DNA of 64,000 nucleotides from positions 3,348,001 through 3,412,000 of the forward strand of contig NZ_CP079946.1 of assembly GCF_019968905.1 (NCBI RefSeq), written 5' to 3'. Positions 55,625 through 64,000 of the stretch are shown in pieces; positions within the stretch are counted from its first letter, which is position 1, and each line of letters begins with the position of its first letter. The stretch comes from Corallococcus sp. EGB (GTDB taxonomy: Bacteria; Myxococcota; Myxococcia; Myxococcales; Myxococcaceae). A model generated the notes under the pieces. The model was not told where the DNA came from. It made no database searches and saw only the letters and a program-made list of their open reading frames with translations. The position numbers were made by a program, and so were the translations under genes.

Positions 55625-56299
55625 ATGGCGCTGTTGTCCATCCGCAACGTCTTCAAGAGCTACTTCCTGCACGGCAAGCGCATTGACGTGCTGCGCGGCG
55701 TGTCGCTGGACATCAACGCCGGCGAGCTCGTCTCCATGATTGGCGCGTCCGGCGCGGGCAAGAGCACCTTCCTGCACGTGCTGGGCACGCTGGACGCCCC
55801 CGCCGCCGGTGAAGTCCTCTTCGATGGCAAGTCCGTCTTCTCCATGAACGACGCGGAGATCGCCGAGTTCCGCAACCGCACCATCGGGTTCGTCTTCCAG
55901 AGCCACTACCTGCTGCCGGAGTTCACCGCGCTGGAGAACGTGGCCATGCCCGCGCTCATCCAGCGCAGGGACCGCGGCCCCGCCTACGCCTACGCCCGCG
56001 AGCTCCTGGAGCGCGTGGGCCTGGGCAGCCGCGTGGATCACCGCCCCGGGGAGCTGTCCGGCGGCGAGGCCCAGCGCGTGGCCCTGGCGCGCGCGCTGGT
56101 GCTCAAGCCCGCGGTGCTGCTCGCGGACGAACCCACGGGCAACCTGGATCCCACGACAGGCGAGGGCATCCACCAGCTGCTCCGGGACGTCAACCGGGAC
56201 CTGGGAATCACCGCCGTCGTCGTCACGCACAACGAGACGCTTGCTCGCTCCATGCCCCGCCGTCTGAGACTCGCCGGCGGGCAGGTGTCGGAGGCCTGA
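55625..56299 (+). CDS. lolD: Lipoprotein-releasing ABC transporter ATP-binding protein LolD
   Basis: A 224-residue ATPase: Walker A GASGAGKST, signature LSGGEAQRVALARAL, Walker B VLLADEPTGNLD and TLDAPAAGEVLFDG. It matches the LolD/MacB subfamily. The ATG follows the permease stop by two bases. With that permease it powers transfer of lipoproteins to LolA. LolA and LolB are not in the window. Confidence 0.94.
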   Translation: MALLSIRNVFKSYFLHGKRIDVLRGVSLDINAGELVSMIGASGAGKSTFLHVLGTLDAPAAGEVLFDGKSVFSMNDAEIAEFRNRTIGFVFQSHYLLPEFTALENVAMPALIQRRDRGPAYAYARELLERVGLGSRVDHRPGELSGGEAQRVALARALVLKPAVLLADEPTGNLDPTTGEGIHQLLRDVNRDLGITAVVVTHNETLARSMPRRLRLAGGQVSEA

Positions 56300-56375
56300 T
56301 GGCCACTCGCTTTTGGATTGAGGGGGCCTCCCCCCATCCCGTACATTGCCCCGCCTTTTCCTGGCCGGACTGCAC

Positions 56376-58841
56376 TTGAGGCTCACCGTTCTGCGCAAGT
56401 CATTGCTCCCGCTGCTGGCGGTCGCCCTCTGGGCGCTCGGGCCCGTTGCCGCGTACGCCCAGGTGGACGTGGACGCGGGCTCGCCCGCCGTCGTACCGCC
56501 GTCCGTCCCCGCCGCCACGTCCGTGCCCCCTGCGGACGCGGGCACCCCCACCGGGGCGGACGTGCCATTCGCCGAGTCTCCGGAGGGCTCGGAGGTCTCC
56601 CCCTCGGACCGCGTGGTGGAGATCCGCATCGAGGGCAACCGCCGCGTGGAGTCGGAGGCCATCCGCCGCGTGCTGCGCACGCAGGTCGGTGACCCGCTCA
56701 CGCGCTCGGCGGAGGACCTCCGCGCCATCTGGGCCCTGGGCTACTTCTCCGACGTGCAGCTGCTCGCGCAGCGGATGGCCAACGGCATCGCCTACGTGGT
56801 GCGCGTGGTGGAGCGCCCCGTCATCCGCTCCGTGAAGCTGCAGGGCAACGAGGAGCTCAGCGCGGACGACCTGAAGGAACAGCTGGAGCTCAAGGCCGGC
56901 ACCATCCTCGACATCGAGGCCGTGCGCGCCACGCAGAAGAAGATCCAGGAGAAGTACGTCGAAAAGGGCTACTTCCTGGCGGAGGTGAACTACCGGTTGG
57001 ATCCGGTGGAGGGCGGCGCCGCGGTCAACGTCGTCTACGTCATCAACGAGCACTCGAAGGTGATGGTGCGGCAGATCACCCTCCAGGGCGCGGAGAAGGT
57101 GTCCCCGGAAGAGCTCAAGGCGGTGATGATCACCAAGGAGGGCGGCTTCCTGTCCTTCTTCACCGGCGAGGGCACCTACCGCGAGGAGGCCTTCCAGCGC
57201 GACCTCGCCGTCATCCAGATCGCCTACTACGACCGCGGCTTCATCAACGTGCGCGTGGACAAGCCCACCGTGCAGCTGTCCGCGGACAAGCGCGACATCT
57301 TCATCACCCTGCACATCACCGAGGGTGAGCCGTACGACATCGGGAAGATCGACTTCTCGGGTGACCTGGAGCGCCCGCCGGAAGAGCTGCTGAAGCTGAT
57401 GAAGTCGCGCCCCAAGGAGCGCTTCAACCGCGGCCAGCTCTCCACGGACATCTCCGCCATCTCCGACGTGTACTTCGACAAGGGGTACGCCTACGCCAAC
57501 ATCAACCCCGTGACTTCCGTGAACGCGGAAGACCGCACGGTGGACCTCACCTTCGACATCCAGAAGGGCCCGCTCGTCAACATCGAGCGCATCGACGTCG
57601 TCGGCAACACGAAGACGCGCGACAAGGTCATCCGCCGCGAGCTGCGCGTCTACGAAGGCGAGCTCTACAACGGCACCGGCGTGAAGCGCAGCCGCGAGCG
57701 CGTCACCGCGCTGGGCTTCTTCGAGACCGTCGAAATCACCCAGCACCCGGGCAGCTCCGACAACGCCATCGTGTTGCAGGTGGAGGTGAAGGAGAAGGCC
57801 ACCGGTACCTTCCAGGTGGGCCTCGGCTTCTCCAACGTGGAGAACTTCATCTTCACGGCCCAGGTGTCGCAGAACAACTTCCTCGGCTGGGGCCAGAGCG
57901 TGTCCGCGTCCGCGCAGATTTCGGGCCTGCGCTCCTTGGTCCAGCTGTCGTTCTACGACCCGTACTTCCTGGACACGAACTACCTGCTGTCCGCGGAGTT
58001 CTTCCGCGTGCAGGCGGACTACGAGGGCTTCATCCGCAACTCCACGGGCGGCACCATCTCCCTGGGCCGCCAGCTGGTGGACGACGTGCTCGCCACCGTG
58101 GGCTACTCGCGTGAGTACGTGAACGTGCAGGCGGGGCAGGGCATTGGCGCGGTGCTGCTCGCCAACCAGTTCCAGTCCGGCGTCACCAGCGCGCTGCGGC
58201 TGTCGGTGTCCTGGGACCGGCGCGACAACCGCCTCTTCCCGTCGCGCGGCTTCATCCACTACGGCTCGGTGGAGACGGCGCCCTCGTTCCTGGGCGGCAC
58301 GTTCCTCTTCAACCGCTACACCGCCTACTCGCGCCTGTACTTCCCCCTGCCGCTGGGCTTCGTCTTCAAGACGAACGCCACGCTGGGCTACGTGCAGCAG
58401 CTGGACTCCAGCAAGCCGCTGCCCATCAGCGAGCTCTACTATGTGGGCGGCATCAACACGATCCGCGGCTACTACCTGCGCAGCATCAGCCCCACGCTGC
58501 TCGTGCCGCGCGCGGACAACCCGGACGCCAACGTCACCGAGTTCCGGGTGGGCGGCAACAAGCAGCTCATCTTCAACTTCGAGCTGGAGTTCCCCATCTT
58601 CGAGAAGGCCGGCCTGCGCGGCGTGCTCTTCTACGACGCGGGCAATGCCTTCGCCGCCAACGAGAAGTTCTTCCAGGACCGCCAGGACAAGCTGCCCCTG
58701 GGCCTCTTCCACTCGGCGGGCTTCGGCTTCCGCTGGTTCTCGCCCATCGGGCCCCTGCGCTTCGAGTGGGGCATCCCGCTGACCAAGCGGCCTTCGGACG
58801 ACCCCATCCTGTTCGAGTTCACCATCGGTAACTTCTTCTGA
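56376..58841 (+). CDS. bamA: Outer membrane protein assembly factor BamA
   Basis: An 821-residue protein. A signal peptide ends near AAYAQ. Five POTRA domains follow (from about residue 80, including VRSVKLQGNEELS-like and IERIDVVGNTKTRD segments). A 16-strand barrel follows, with the substrate-lid motif IRGY (VRGF/Y in other species) and a C-terminal phenylalanine (GNFF). BamA inserts beta-barrels in the outer membrane. The start is TTG at 56376, just before the signal peptide; another TTG at 56346 has no ribosome site. Between the signal and the first POTRA is an unusual proline/alanine/valine-rich stretch of about 45 residues. Confidence 0.95.
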   Translation: MRLTVLRKSLLPLLAVALWALGPVAAYAQVDVDAGSPAVVPPSVPAATSVPPADAGTPTGADVPFAESPEGSEVSPSDRVVEIRIEGNRRVESEAIRRVLRTQVGDPLTRSAEDLRAIWALGYFSDVQLLAQRMANGIAYVVRVVERPVIRSVKLQGNEELSADDLKEQLELKAGTILDIEAVRATQKKIQEKYVEKGYFLAEVNYRLDPVEGGAAVNVVYVINEHSKVMVRQITLQGAEKVSPEELKAVMITKEGGFLSFFTGEGTYREEAFQRDLAVIQIAYYDRGFINVRVDKPTVQLSADKRDIFITLHITEGEPYDIGKIDFSGDLERPPEELLKLMKSRPKERFNRGQLSTDISAISDVYFDKGYAYANINPVTSVNAEDRTVDLTFDIQKGPLVNIERIDVVGNTKTRDKVIRRELRVYEGELYNGTGVKRSRERVTALGFFETVEITQHPGSSDNAIVLQVEVKEKATGTFQVGLGFSNVENFIFTAQVSQNNFLGWGQSVSASAQISGLRSLVQLSFYDPYFLDTNYLLSAEFFRVQADYEGFIRNSTGGTISLGRQLVDDVLATVGYSREYVNVQAGQGIGAVLLANQFQSGVTSALRLSVSWDRRDNRLFPSRGFIHYGSVETAPSFLGGTFLFNRYTAYSRLYFPLPLGFVFKTNATLGYVQQLDSSKPLPISELYYVGGINTIRGYYLRSISPTLLVPRADNPDANVTEFRVGGNKQLIFNFELEFPIFEKAGLRGVLFYDAGNAFAANEKFFQDRQDKLPLGLFHSAGFGFRWFSPIGPLRFEWGIPLTKRPSDDPILFEFTIGNFF

Positions 58842-58858
58842 TAGGCATTGACCCCCAG

Positions 58859-58916
58859 GCCCTCCCGGCCCTCCCACCTCCACCCCTCCCGGGTGGAAGT
58901 GAACAGGCCGGGAGGG
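58859..58916 (+). repeat. Nested inverted repeat between bamA and skp
   Basis: CCCTCCCGGCC (58860-58870) pairs with GGCCGGGAGGG (58906-58916). Inside the loop, TCCACCC and GGGTGGA (about 58879-58897) form a second stem. The result is a two-tier hairpin in the 119-base gap. No T run follows, so I read it as a processing or attenuation structure rather than a clean terminator. Confidence 0.5.
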
Positions 58917-58960
58917 TGGACGTCGGAGCCTGCAGCACCCTTTCCGAGGAGCCGTAACCC

Positions 58961-59530
58961 ATGTCGCTTCGAAGCACCCTGGCGGCCACCGCCGCTGTCC
59001 TGTCGCTTGCCCTTCCGGTGGCCGCTTCGGCCGCCGAGCTCAAGGTGGCCTACGTCGACCTGCAGCGCGTGCTGCTGGAGGTGGACGACGGCAAGGCCGC
59101 CAAGGCCCGTCTCCAGAAGTGGCTGGAGGACCGCCAGAAGGAGATCGACAAGGAGCAGGAGACGCTCCGCAAGGAGAAGGAGACCCTGGACAAGCAGGCC
59201 AGCGCCATGAGCGAGGCCACGCGCACCCAGAAGGCCACCGAGCTCCAGAAGAAGGTGATGGAGCTGGCGCAGAAGTACGAGCGCAGCCGCGCCGAGGCCG
59301 CCAACAAGGAGCGGCAGGAGATGGAGCCCATCGTCAGCCGCATCGACCAGGTCATCGCGTCCATCGCGGAGCGGGACGGGCTGGGCATCGTGCTGGACAA
59401 GCGTGACTCGGGCATCGTCTACGCGCTGTCCCAGTACGACATCTCCAACGAGGTCGTCCGCAACTACAACAACAGCGCCGCCAAGAAGCCCGCGGCGCCG
59501 GCGGCCAAGGACGCCCCGGTCAAGAAGTAG
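58961..59530 (+). CDS. skp: OmpH/Skp family periplasmic chaperone
   Basis: A 189-residue protein. A signal peptide (cleavage near AASAAE, residue 24) is followed by the Skp start KVAYVDLQRVLLEVDDG, a long charged coiled coil (about 45-125), and a short C-terminal region. Skp holds unfolded outer-membrane proteins for BamA. The tail is lysine/alanine/proline-rich. ATG at 58961 follows GAGGAG. It lies between bamA and lpxD as in E. coli. Confidence 0.93.
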   Translation: MSLRSTLAATAAVLSLALPVAASAAELKVAYVDLQRVLLEVDDGKAAKARLQKWLEDRQKEIDKEQETLRKEKETLDKQASAMSEATRTQKATELQKKVMELAQKYERSRAEAANKERQEMEPIVSRIDQVIASIAERDGLGIVLDKRDSGIVYALSQYDISNEVVRNYNNSAAKKPAAPAAKDAPVKK

Positions 59531-59545
59531 GCGTCGGACTCCCCC

Positions 59546-60610
59546 GTGCCTTCCGCATCCAACGCGCACCGGCTGGGGGACATCGCCGCCCACGTCCGGG
59601 GTGAGCTCCTTGGCGACCCCGGACTGCTCGTCCACGGCCTGAACGGCCTGGAGGAGGCCTCTGCCGGGGAGGTGTCGTTCTACGGCAACCCCCGCTACCG
59701 CCGGCAGTTCGAGGCCACCCGCGCCTCGGCGGTGCTGGTGGGGCGGGATGCCCCCGCTCGCGACGGGGTGGCCCTCGTGCGGGTGGCGAACCCGCACCTG
59801 GCCTACGCGAAGCTCCTCACCCTGTTCCACCCGGCCACCCGGCCGCCCGCGGGCATCCACCCGGCCGCCCACGTGCATCCGGAGGCCACGGTGCACCCGG
59901 AGGCCACGGTGAAGGCCGGAGCGGTGGTGGAGAAGGGCGCCCACGTCGGCGCCCGCACCGTGCTGCACCCCGGCGCCTACGTGGGCGAGGACGCGCGCGT
60001 CGGCGACGACTGCGTGCTCTACCCGCACGCCACGGTGCGCGAAGGGTGCCGGGTGGGCTCGCGCGTCATCCTCCATGCCTCGTCGGTGGTGGGCGCGGAC
60101 GGCTTCGGCTTCGCCTTCGACGCGGAGGGCGAGGACGGCCCCCGCCACTTCAAGATTCCCCAGGTGGGCATCGTCCGCATCGAGGACGACGTGGAGGTGG
60201 GGGCCTGCACCTGCATCGACCGCGCGACGGTGGGTGAGACGGTGGTGGGCCAGGGGACGAAGCTCGACAACCTGGTGCAGATCGCCCACAACGTGCGCGT
60301 GGGGCCGCTGTCGCTCATCTGCGCGCAGGCGGGCGTTTCGGGTTCGGCGGAGGTGGGCACCGGCGTGGTGCTGGCGGGGCAGGTGGGCGTGGTGGGCCAC
60401 ATCCGTGTGGGAGACCTGGCCAAGGTGGGCGCCCAGTCCGGCGTCGCCCATGACGTCCCAGACGGCCAGGTGGTCAGCGGCAGCCCCGCCATCCCGCACA
60501 AGGACTGGCTGCGCGCCAGCGCCGCGTCCGGTCAGTTGGCGGACCTGCTGAAGGAAGTGCGTGCCCTTCGCAAGAGGGTGGAGACGTTGGAGAAGGAGAA
60601 GGGCGGATGA
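59546..60610 (+). CDS. lpxD: UDP-3-O-(3-hydroxyacyl)glucosamine N-acyltransferase LpxD
   Basis: A 354-residue acyltransferase of lipid A synthesis (third step). The N-terminal uridine-binding domain is followed by a left-handed beta-helix of hexapeptide repeats (for example [21 protein letters not shown]). The catalytic H248 lies in NLVQIAHNV, and an acyl-ACP helix (coiled coil) ends it. A visible tandem DNA duplication encodes the HPEATV repeat. GTG at 59546; the stop overlaps the fabZ start. Confidence 0.96.
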   Translation: MPSASNAHRLGDIAAHVRGELLGDPGLLVHGLNGLEEASAGEVSFYGNPRYRRQFEATRASAVLVGRDAPARDGVALVRVANPHLAYAKLLTLFHPATRPPAGIHPAAHVHPEATVHPEATVKAGAVVEKGAHVGARTVLHPGAYVGEDARVGDDCVLYPHATVREGCRVGSRVILHASSVVGADGFGFAFDAEGEDGPRHFKIPQVGIVRIEDDVEVGACTCIDRATVGETVVGQGTKLDNLVQIAHNVRVGPLSLICAQAGVSGSAEVGTGVVLAGQVGVVGHIRVGDLAKVGAQSGVAHDVPDGQVVSGSPAIPHKDWLRASAASGQLADLLKEVRALRKRVETLEKEKGG

Positions 60611-61077
60611 TGGACATTGGCGAGATCCAGGCGCTGCTGCCGCACCGCTACCCGTTCCTCCTGGTGGACCGGGTGGTGGAAATCGTGCCGGGCCAGAAGC
60701 TCACGGCGTACAAGAGCGTCACCATCAACGAGCCCTTCTTCAACGGCCACTTCCCGGGGCACCCGGTGATGCCGGGCGTGCTCATCCTGGAGGCGCTCGC
60801 CCAGGCCACGGCCATCCTTGCGTATAAGACGGAAAGCATGGACCCGACCCGGCTCGTGACGTACCTCATGGGCATCGACAACGCGCGCTTCCGCAAGCCG
60901 GTGGTGCCCGGGGACCGGCTCCAACTGGACATCGAAGTCATCCGCCACAAGGGCGCCATCTGGAAGACCAAGGGTGTGGCGTCGGTGGATGGCGCCAGGG
61001 TGGCGGAAGGGGAGTTCCTCGCCACCGTGGTGGACAAGAACAAGGCCGCCAAGGGCGACGAGGGCGCGGCGCCGTAA
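60607..61077 (+). CDS. fabZ: 3-hydroxyacyl-ACP dehydratase FabZ
   Basis: A 156-residue hot-dog-fold dehydratase. H48 in [13 protein letters not shown] and E62 in LILEALAQA are catalytic. It competes with LpxA for 3-hydroxyacyl-ACP, so its place between lpxD and lpxA matters for balancing phospholipid and lipid A. The ATG overlaps the lpxD stop. Confidence 0.96.
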   Translation: MMDIGEIQALLPHRYPFLLVDRVVEIVPGQKLTAYKSVTINEPFFNGHFPGHPVMPGVLILEALAQATAILAYKTESMDPTRLVTYLMGIDNARFRKPVVPGDRLQLDIEVIRHKGAIWKTKGVASVDGARVAEGEFLATVVDKNKAAKGDEGAAP

Positions 61078-61111
61078 GGCGTGTCACGCGCGCTGCTGAG
61101 GAGAGAAGGAC

Positions 61112-61888
61112 ATGGCGCAGGTTCATCCCACCGCGGTCGTCCATCCGGGAGCCCGGCTCCACGACACCGTGGAGGTGGGGCCGTTCTCGGTCATCGGGCC
61201 CCAGGTCGTCATTGGCGCGGGCACCCGCATCGGGCCGCACGTCGTCATCGAGGGCCGCACCACGCTGGGCGAGCGCAACCACCTCTTCCAGTTCTGTTCC
61301 GTGGGTGCGGCGCCCCAGGACCTGAAGTACGCGGGCGAGGACACGGAGCTCGTCATCGGTGACGAGAACCAGATCCGCGAGTTCGTCACGGTGAACCTGG
61401 GCACGGTGTCCGGCGGCGGCGCCACGCGGCTGGGCCACCGCAACCTGCTGCTCGCCAACAGCCACGTCGCGCACGACTGCATCGTGGGCAATGAAGTCCT
61501 CCTCGCCAACGGGGCCGCGCTCGCGGGCCACGTGGTGGTGGAGGACGCGGTGAAGATTTCGGGGCTGGTCGCGGTGCACCAGTTCACCCGGCTGGGGCGC
61601 TACGCGTTCATCTCCGGCGGCTCCATGGTCACCATGGACGTGCCCCCGTACTGCACCGTGCAGGGGGACCGGGCCACGCTGGTGGGCCTCAACACCGTGG
61701 GCCTGGAGCGCGGCGGCTTCACCGAGGAGCAGATTGGCCGTGTGAAGGAGGCCTACCGCATCCTCTTCCGCTCCAAGCTGGGGCTGCAGGAGGCGCTCGC
61801 GCAGCTGCGCGCGGAGCTCTCCAACCACCCGGAAGTGGAGCACCTGGTGCGGTTCGTGGAGACGAGCAAGCGCGGCGTCACGCGCTAG
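61112..61888 (+). CDS. lpxA: UDP-N-acetylglucosamine acyltransferase LpxA
   Basis: A 258-residue enzyme for the first step of lipid A synthesis. The N-terminal hexapeptide beta-helix (IHPTAVVHPGA-like repeats) contains the catalytic H121 (E. coli H125) in ANSHVAHDCIVGN. The C-terminal helical domain follows (LNTVGLERGGFTEEQI). ATG at 61112 follows GAGGAGAGAAG. Confidence 0.96.
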   Translation: MAQVHPTAVVHPGARLHDTVEVGPFSVIGPQVVIGAGTRIGPHVVIEGRTTLGERNHLFQFCSVGAAPQDLKYAGEDTELVIGDENQIREFVTVNLGTVSGGGATRLGHRNLLLANSHVAHDCIVGNEVLLANGAALAGHVVVEDAVKISGLVAVHQFTRLGRYAFISGGSMVTMDVPPYCTVQGDRATLVGLNTVGLERGGFTEEQIGRVKEAYRILFRSKLGLQEALAQLRAELSNHPEVEHLVRFVETSKRGVTR

Positions 61889-61921
61889 GCCCTTTCGGCT
61901 TTGGGAAACGGAGTCGAGCGG

Positions 61922-62725
61922 GTGGAGCGCATCGGGCTCATCGCGGGCAACGGCCAGCTTCCCTTCCTCTTCGCCCGGGCCGCCCGTGCGCGCGGCCTGG
62001 AGGTCGTCGTGGCGGCGCACCGGGGAGAGACGGACCCGGCGCTGGAGCAGGAGGTCGGCCACCTCGCCTGGGTGCGTGTGGGGCAGGTGGGCCGCATCCA
62101 GAAGGTGTTCCGGCAGGCGGGCGTCACCCGCGCGGCCATGGCGGGCGGCATTGGCCGCGTGCGCGCGCTGGCGGAGGCCCGGCCGGACCTGGGCGCGGTG
62201 CGCATCATCTCCCGCCTGCGCAGCTTCCGGGACGACGCGCTCCTGCGCGCGGTGGCCGCGGACTTCGAGTCGCAGGGCATCACCATCATCGCGCCCACGG
62301 ACTTCCTGGGAGAGGTGCTCTGCCCCGAAGGCCACCTGGCCGGCCCCGCGCTCAAGCCCGCGCAGGAGAAGGACGTGGCCCTGGGCCGCGAGGTGGCGGT
62401 GCTCCTGGGGCAGGCGGACGTGGGCCAGACGGTGGTGGTGCGCGACGGCCACGTGCTCGCCCTGGAGGCCGTGGAAGGCACGGATGAGACCATCCGCCGG
62501 GGCGCGAAGCTGGGCGGACCCGGCGCGGTGGTGGTGAAGCGCTGCAAGCCGGGGCAGGACCTGCGCTTCGACCTGCCCGCCGCGGGCCCCCGCACGCTGG
62601 AGGTCATGGCGGAGGTGGGCGCCCGGGTGCTGGCGCTGGAGGTGGGGCGCACGGTGCTGCTGGACGCACCCGCACTCTTCGCGGGGGCCACCGCGCGAGG
62701 CATCACCCTGGTGGGCGTGCGGTAG
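61922..62725 (+). CDS. lpxI: UDP-2,3-diacylglucosamine pyrophosphatase LpxI
   Basis: A 267-residue LpxI (formerly DUF1009), which makes lipid X from UDP-diacylglucosamine with a different fold from LpxH. Key blocks are GLIAGNGQLPFLFARAARARG, GGIGRVRAL, FLGEVLCPEGHLAGPAL and AVEGTDETIRRGAKLGG. It follows lpxA, which is typical of organisms lacking LpxH. The GTG at 61922 was chosen over TTG at 61901 because GGAG lies about nine bases before it. lpxB, often next, is not here. Confidence 0.92.
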   Translation: MERIGLIAGNGQLPFLFARAARARGLEVVVAAHRGETDPALEQEVGHLAWVRVGQVGRIQKVFRQAGVTRAAMAGGIGRVRALAEARPDLGAVRIISRLRSFRDDALLRAVAADFESQGITIIAPTDFLGEVLCPEGHLAGPALKPAQEKDVALGREVAVLLGQADVGQTVVVRDGHVLALEAVEGTDETIRRGAKLGGPGAVVVKRCKPGQDLRFDLPAAGPRTLEVMAEVGARVLALEVGRTVLLDAPALFAGATARGITLVGVR

Positions 62726-62798
62726 GCTCCGGCGGGAATCCACTCCCCCGGGCTGGAGTTGCGTCTCCACTCCCCCGCGACGCCGAGGTTGACGCCGC

Positions 62799-63824
62799 AT
62801 GTCCGTTCGAGTCCTACCTTTCGCCCTCCTGCTGGGCCTGCCGTTGCCTGCCTCCGCGGAGGCCATCCGGGTGTCGCTGGAGGGCAAGGCGGCGCTGGGC
62901 GAGGGTGTGCCCGCGCTGCTCATCCACATCGAGGAGCCCATCGACGGCTTCGAGGTGAAGCTCAAGCGCAGCGATGGCAAGGCGGTGGAGCTCAAGGGGG
63001 GCGGCAAGCCGGGCATCACCCGCCGCGTCGCCCTGGAGCAGCCGGAGGGGAGGTTCCACTACGAGGGCGAGCTCATCGTGCGCTTCCCGGACGGCGCGGA
63101 GGCGGGCTCCATGCCGCTCGCCTTCGACACGGAGCTCAACGGCCCGCTGAAGATGGAGGTGCGCCCGGAGGACGTGGACGTGCCCGGCCGCAAGCTGCGC
63201 TTCACGCTGTCCCGCCCGGCCGCGAAGACGGAGGTCACCGTGATGATGGACACCGGCAAGACGGCCTTCGCGGGCGACGTGGACTTCAAGGGCGCGCCCG
63301 CGGGCACGCCCCTGGAGGTGAAGTGGCTGCCGGCGGAGGGCAAGGTGATGCGCATCCGCCTGCGCGCCTACGACACCTCCGACTTCTACACCGGCGTGGA
63401 CCTCTACCCGTGGCAGGTGGACATCCCGCACGAGGAGGTGGGCTTCGCGTCTGGCCGCTCGGACATCCCGCCGTCGGAGAAGGGCAAGCTGGACGCCAGC
63501 TACAGGAGCATCACGGACGCGCTGAATAAATACGGCCGCTGGGCGTCGCTGCGCCTGTACGTGCTCGGCCACACCGACACGGTGGGCAGCAGGGACGACA
63601 ACCGCGAGCTGTCGCTCAAGCGGGCGAGGAGCATCGCCTCCTACTTCCGCCAGCGCGGCCTGAAGGTACCAGTGTTCTACGAGGGCTTTGGTGAGCAGTC
63701 CCCGGCGGTGCCCACGCCGGACGAGACGGCGGAGGCGGCCAACCGTCGCGCCGAATACATCATCGCGGTGGAGGACCCGTCCCTGACGAACGCGCCCTTC
63801 GCCCCTCGCTGGCGCAAGCCTTGA
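62799..63824 (+). CDS. OmpA-family protein
   Basis: A 341-residue exported protein. A signal peptide (residues 1-21, PLPASA-E) is followed by a beta-rich region of about 200 residues of unknown type. The OmpA C-terminal domain follows (VLGHTDTVGSRDDNRELSLKRA, FGEQSP, NRRAEYII), binding peptidoglycan. It has no obvious beta-barrel, so it may be periplasmic or anchored by a partner. The ATG is chosen at the start of the signal. Confidence 0.85.
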   Translation: MSVRVLPFALLLGLPLPASAEAIRVSLEGKAALGEGVPALLIHIEEPIDGFEVKLKRSDGKAVELKGGGKPGITRRVALEQPEGRFHYEGELIVRFPDGAEAGSMPLAFDTELNGPLKMEVRPEDVDVPGRKLRFTLSRPAAKTEVTVMMDTGKTAFAGDVDFKGAPAGTPLEVKWLPAEGKVMRIRLRAYDTSDFYTGVDLYPWQVDIPHEEVGFASGRSDIPPSEKGKLDASYRSITDALNKYGRWASLRLYVLGHTDTVGSRDDNRELSLKRARSIASYFRQRGLKVPVFYEGFGEQSPAVPTPDETAEAANRRAEYIIAVEDPSLTNAPFAPRWRKP

Positions 63825-63832
63825 GGTGTCAC

Positions 63833-64000
63833 ATGGTGGAACTTCCTCGCATCCGTCGGGCGCTCGCCGCGGCGGGCCTGGGCTTGCTGGGGACGGTGGG
63901 CTGCGCGCACTCGGTCCCCCTCGCCCAGCGGGTGGAGGTGGAGGATGAGAAGTGCACGCTCCTCCAGGCGCTGATGCGCCAGCCCGCGCCGGCGAAGGCC
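63833..64000 (+). CDS. Partial lipoprotein gene (runs off the right edge)
   Basis: Only the first 56 codons are in view. A basic start (MVELPRIRRAL) and a hydrophobic segment lead to TVGCAH, a plausible lipidation cysteine. The residue at -3 is threonine, so the lipobox is imperfect. It lies 8 bases after the OmpA-family gene, so the two are probably one transcript. No family can be named from the fragment. Confidence 0.6.
   Translation, partial: MVELPRIRRALAAAGLGLLGTVGCAHSVPLAQRVEVEDEKCTLLQALMRQPAPAKA

Noticed and set aside
59880-59925. Tandem DNA repeat in lpxD
   Set aside because: It encodes the hexapeptide HPEATV repeats of the beta-helix and is explained by the protein fold.

Overview
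The window is very GC-rich (about 70% by eye, not computed), densely packed, and uses GTG and TTG starts and ATGA/GTGA start-stop overlaps freely. The genes point to a myxobacterium of the Myxococcus/Corallococcus type: a Gram-negative envelope (LPS, Bam, Lol and Lpt genes), a chemosensory cluster containing a HEAT-repeat gene, many signalling proteins and few operon interruptions. I see no insertion sequence, phage gene, CRISPR array, tRNA or rRNA. This looks like core chromosome, and the unusual features are protein architectures and gene-set gaps rather than an island.

Region by region. (1) 1-4771, minus strand: a TauE/SafE permease coupled to a partial second gene, a CLC transporter with CBS domains coupled to a small membrane protein, and a secreted trypsin-like protease. 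(2) 4958-7971, minus strand: a PhoB-type response regulator, a PhoR-type kinase and a metallophosphoesterase. An 11-bp-period direct repeat lies upstream of the regulator. (3) 8327-14712, plus strand: yceD, rpmF, plsX, fabH, fabD, fabG, acpP and fabF, the fatty-acid synthesis block. (4) 14816-19926: rpiB, glyA, nrdR (apparent frameshift near its start), ribD, ribE, ribH and nusB, with no ribBA between ribE and ribH. (5) 19923-31675: an orphan M17 N-terminal-domain protein, then cheY, cheA, cheW, cheW, a small membrane protein, a HEAT-repeat protein, cheR, cheB, cheY and an ABC exporter pair. No chemoreceptor gene is present.

(6) 31701-39642: a beta-hydroxyacid-dehydrogenase-type oxidoreductase, asnS, leuS, a zinc-ribbon membrane protein, lptE, rpsT (TTG start) and a MazG protein fused to a VOC/glyoxalase-like domain. 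(7) 39750-49259: a TPR/zinc-ribbon membrane protein, a PATAN (DUF4388) protein with a pseudopilin-like tail, phoH, pgpH, a cupin-YbeY fusion and an Lnb-type membrane protein. (8) 49309-53243: prfB with its programmed +1 frameshift, an ECF sigma factor with a zinc-binding anti-sigma factor, and lysS. (9) 53256-62725: a LolC/E-type permease with a large N-terminal membrane extension, lolD, bamA, skp/ompH, lpxD, fabZ, lpxA and lpxI, an outer-membrane assembly and lipid A block. (10) 62799-64000: an OmpA-family protein and the start of a lipoprotein gene.

The fatty-acid block supplies acyl-ACP to PlsX (phospholipid) and to LpxA/LpxD (lipid A). The Bam, Skp, Lol and Lpt genes then place protein, lipoprotein and LPS in the outer membrane. 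The most novel-looking items are the cupin-YbeY fusion, the MazG-VOC fusion, the enlarged LolC/E protein, the receptor-less che operon with its HEAT and membrane partners, and the nrdR frame break.
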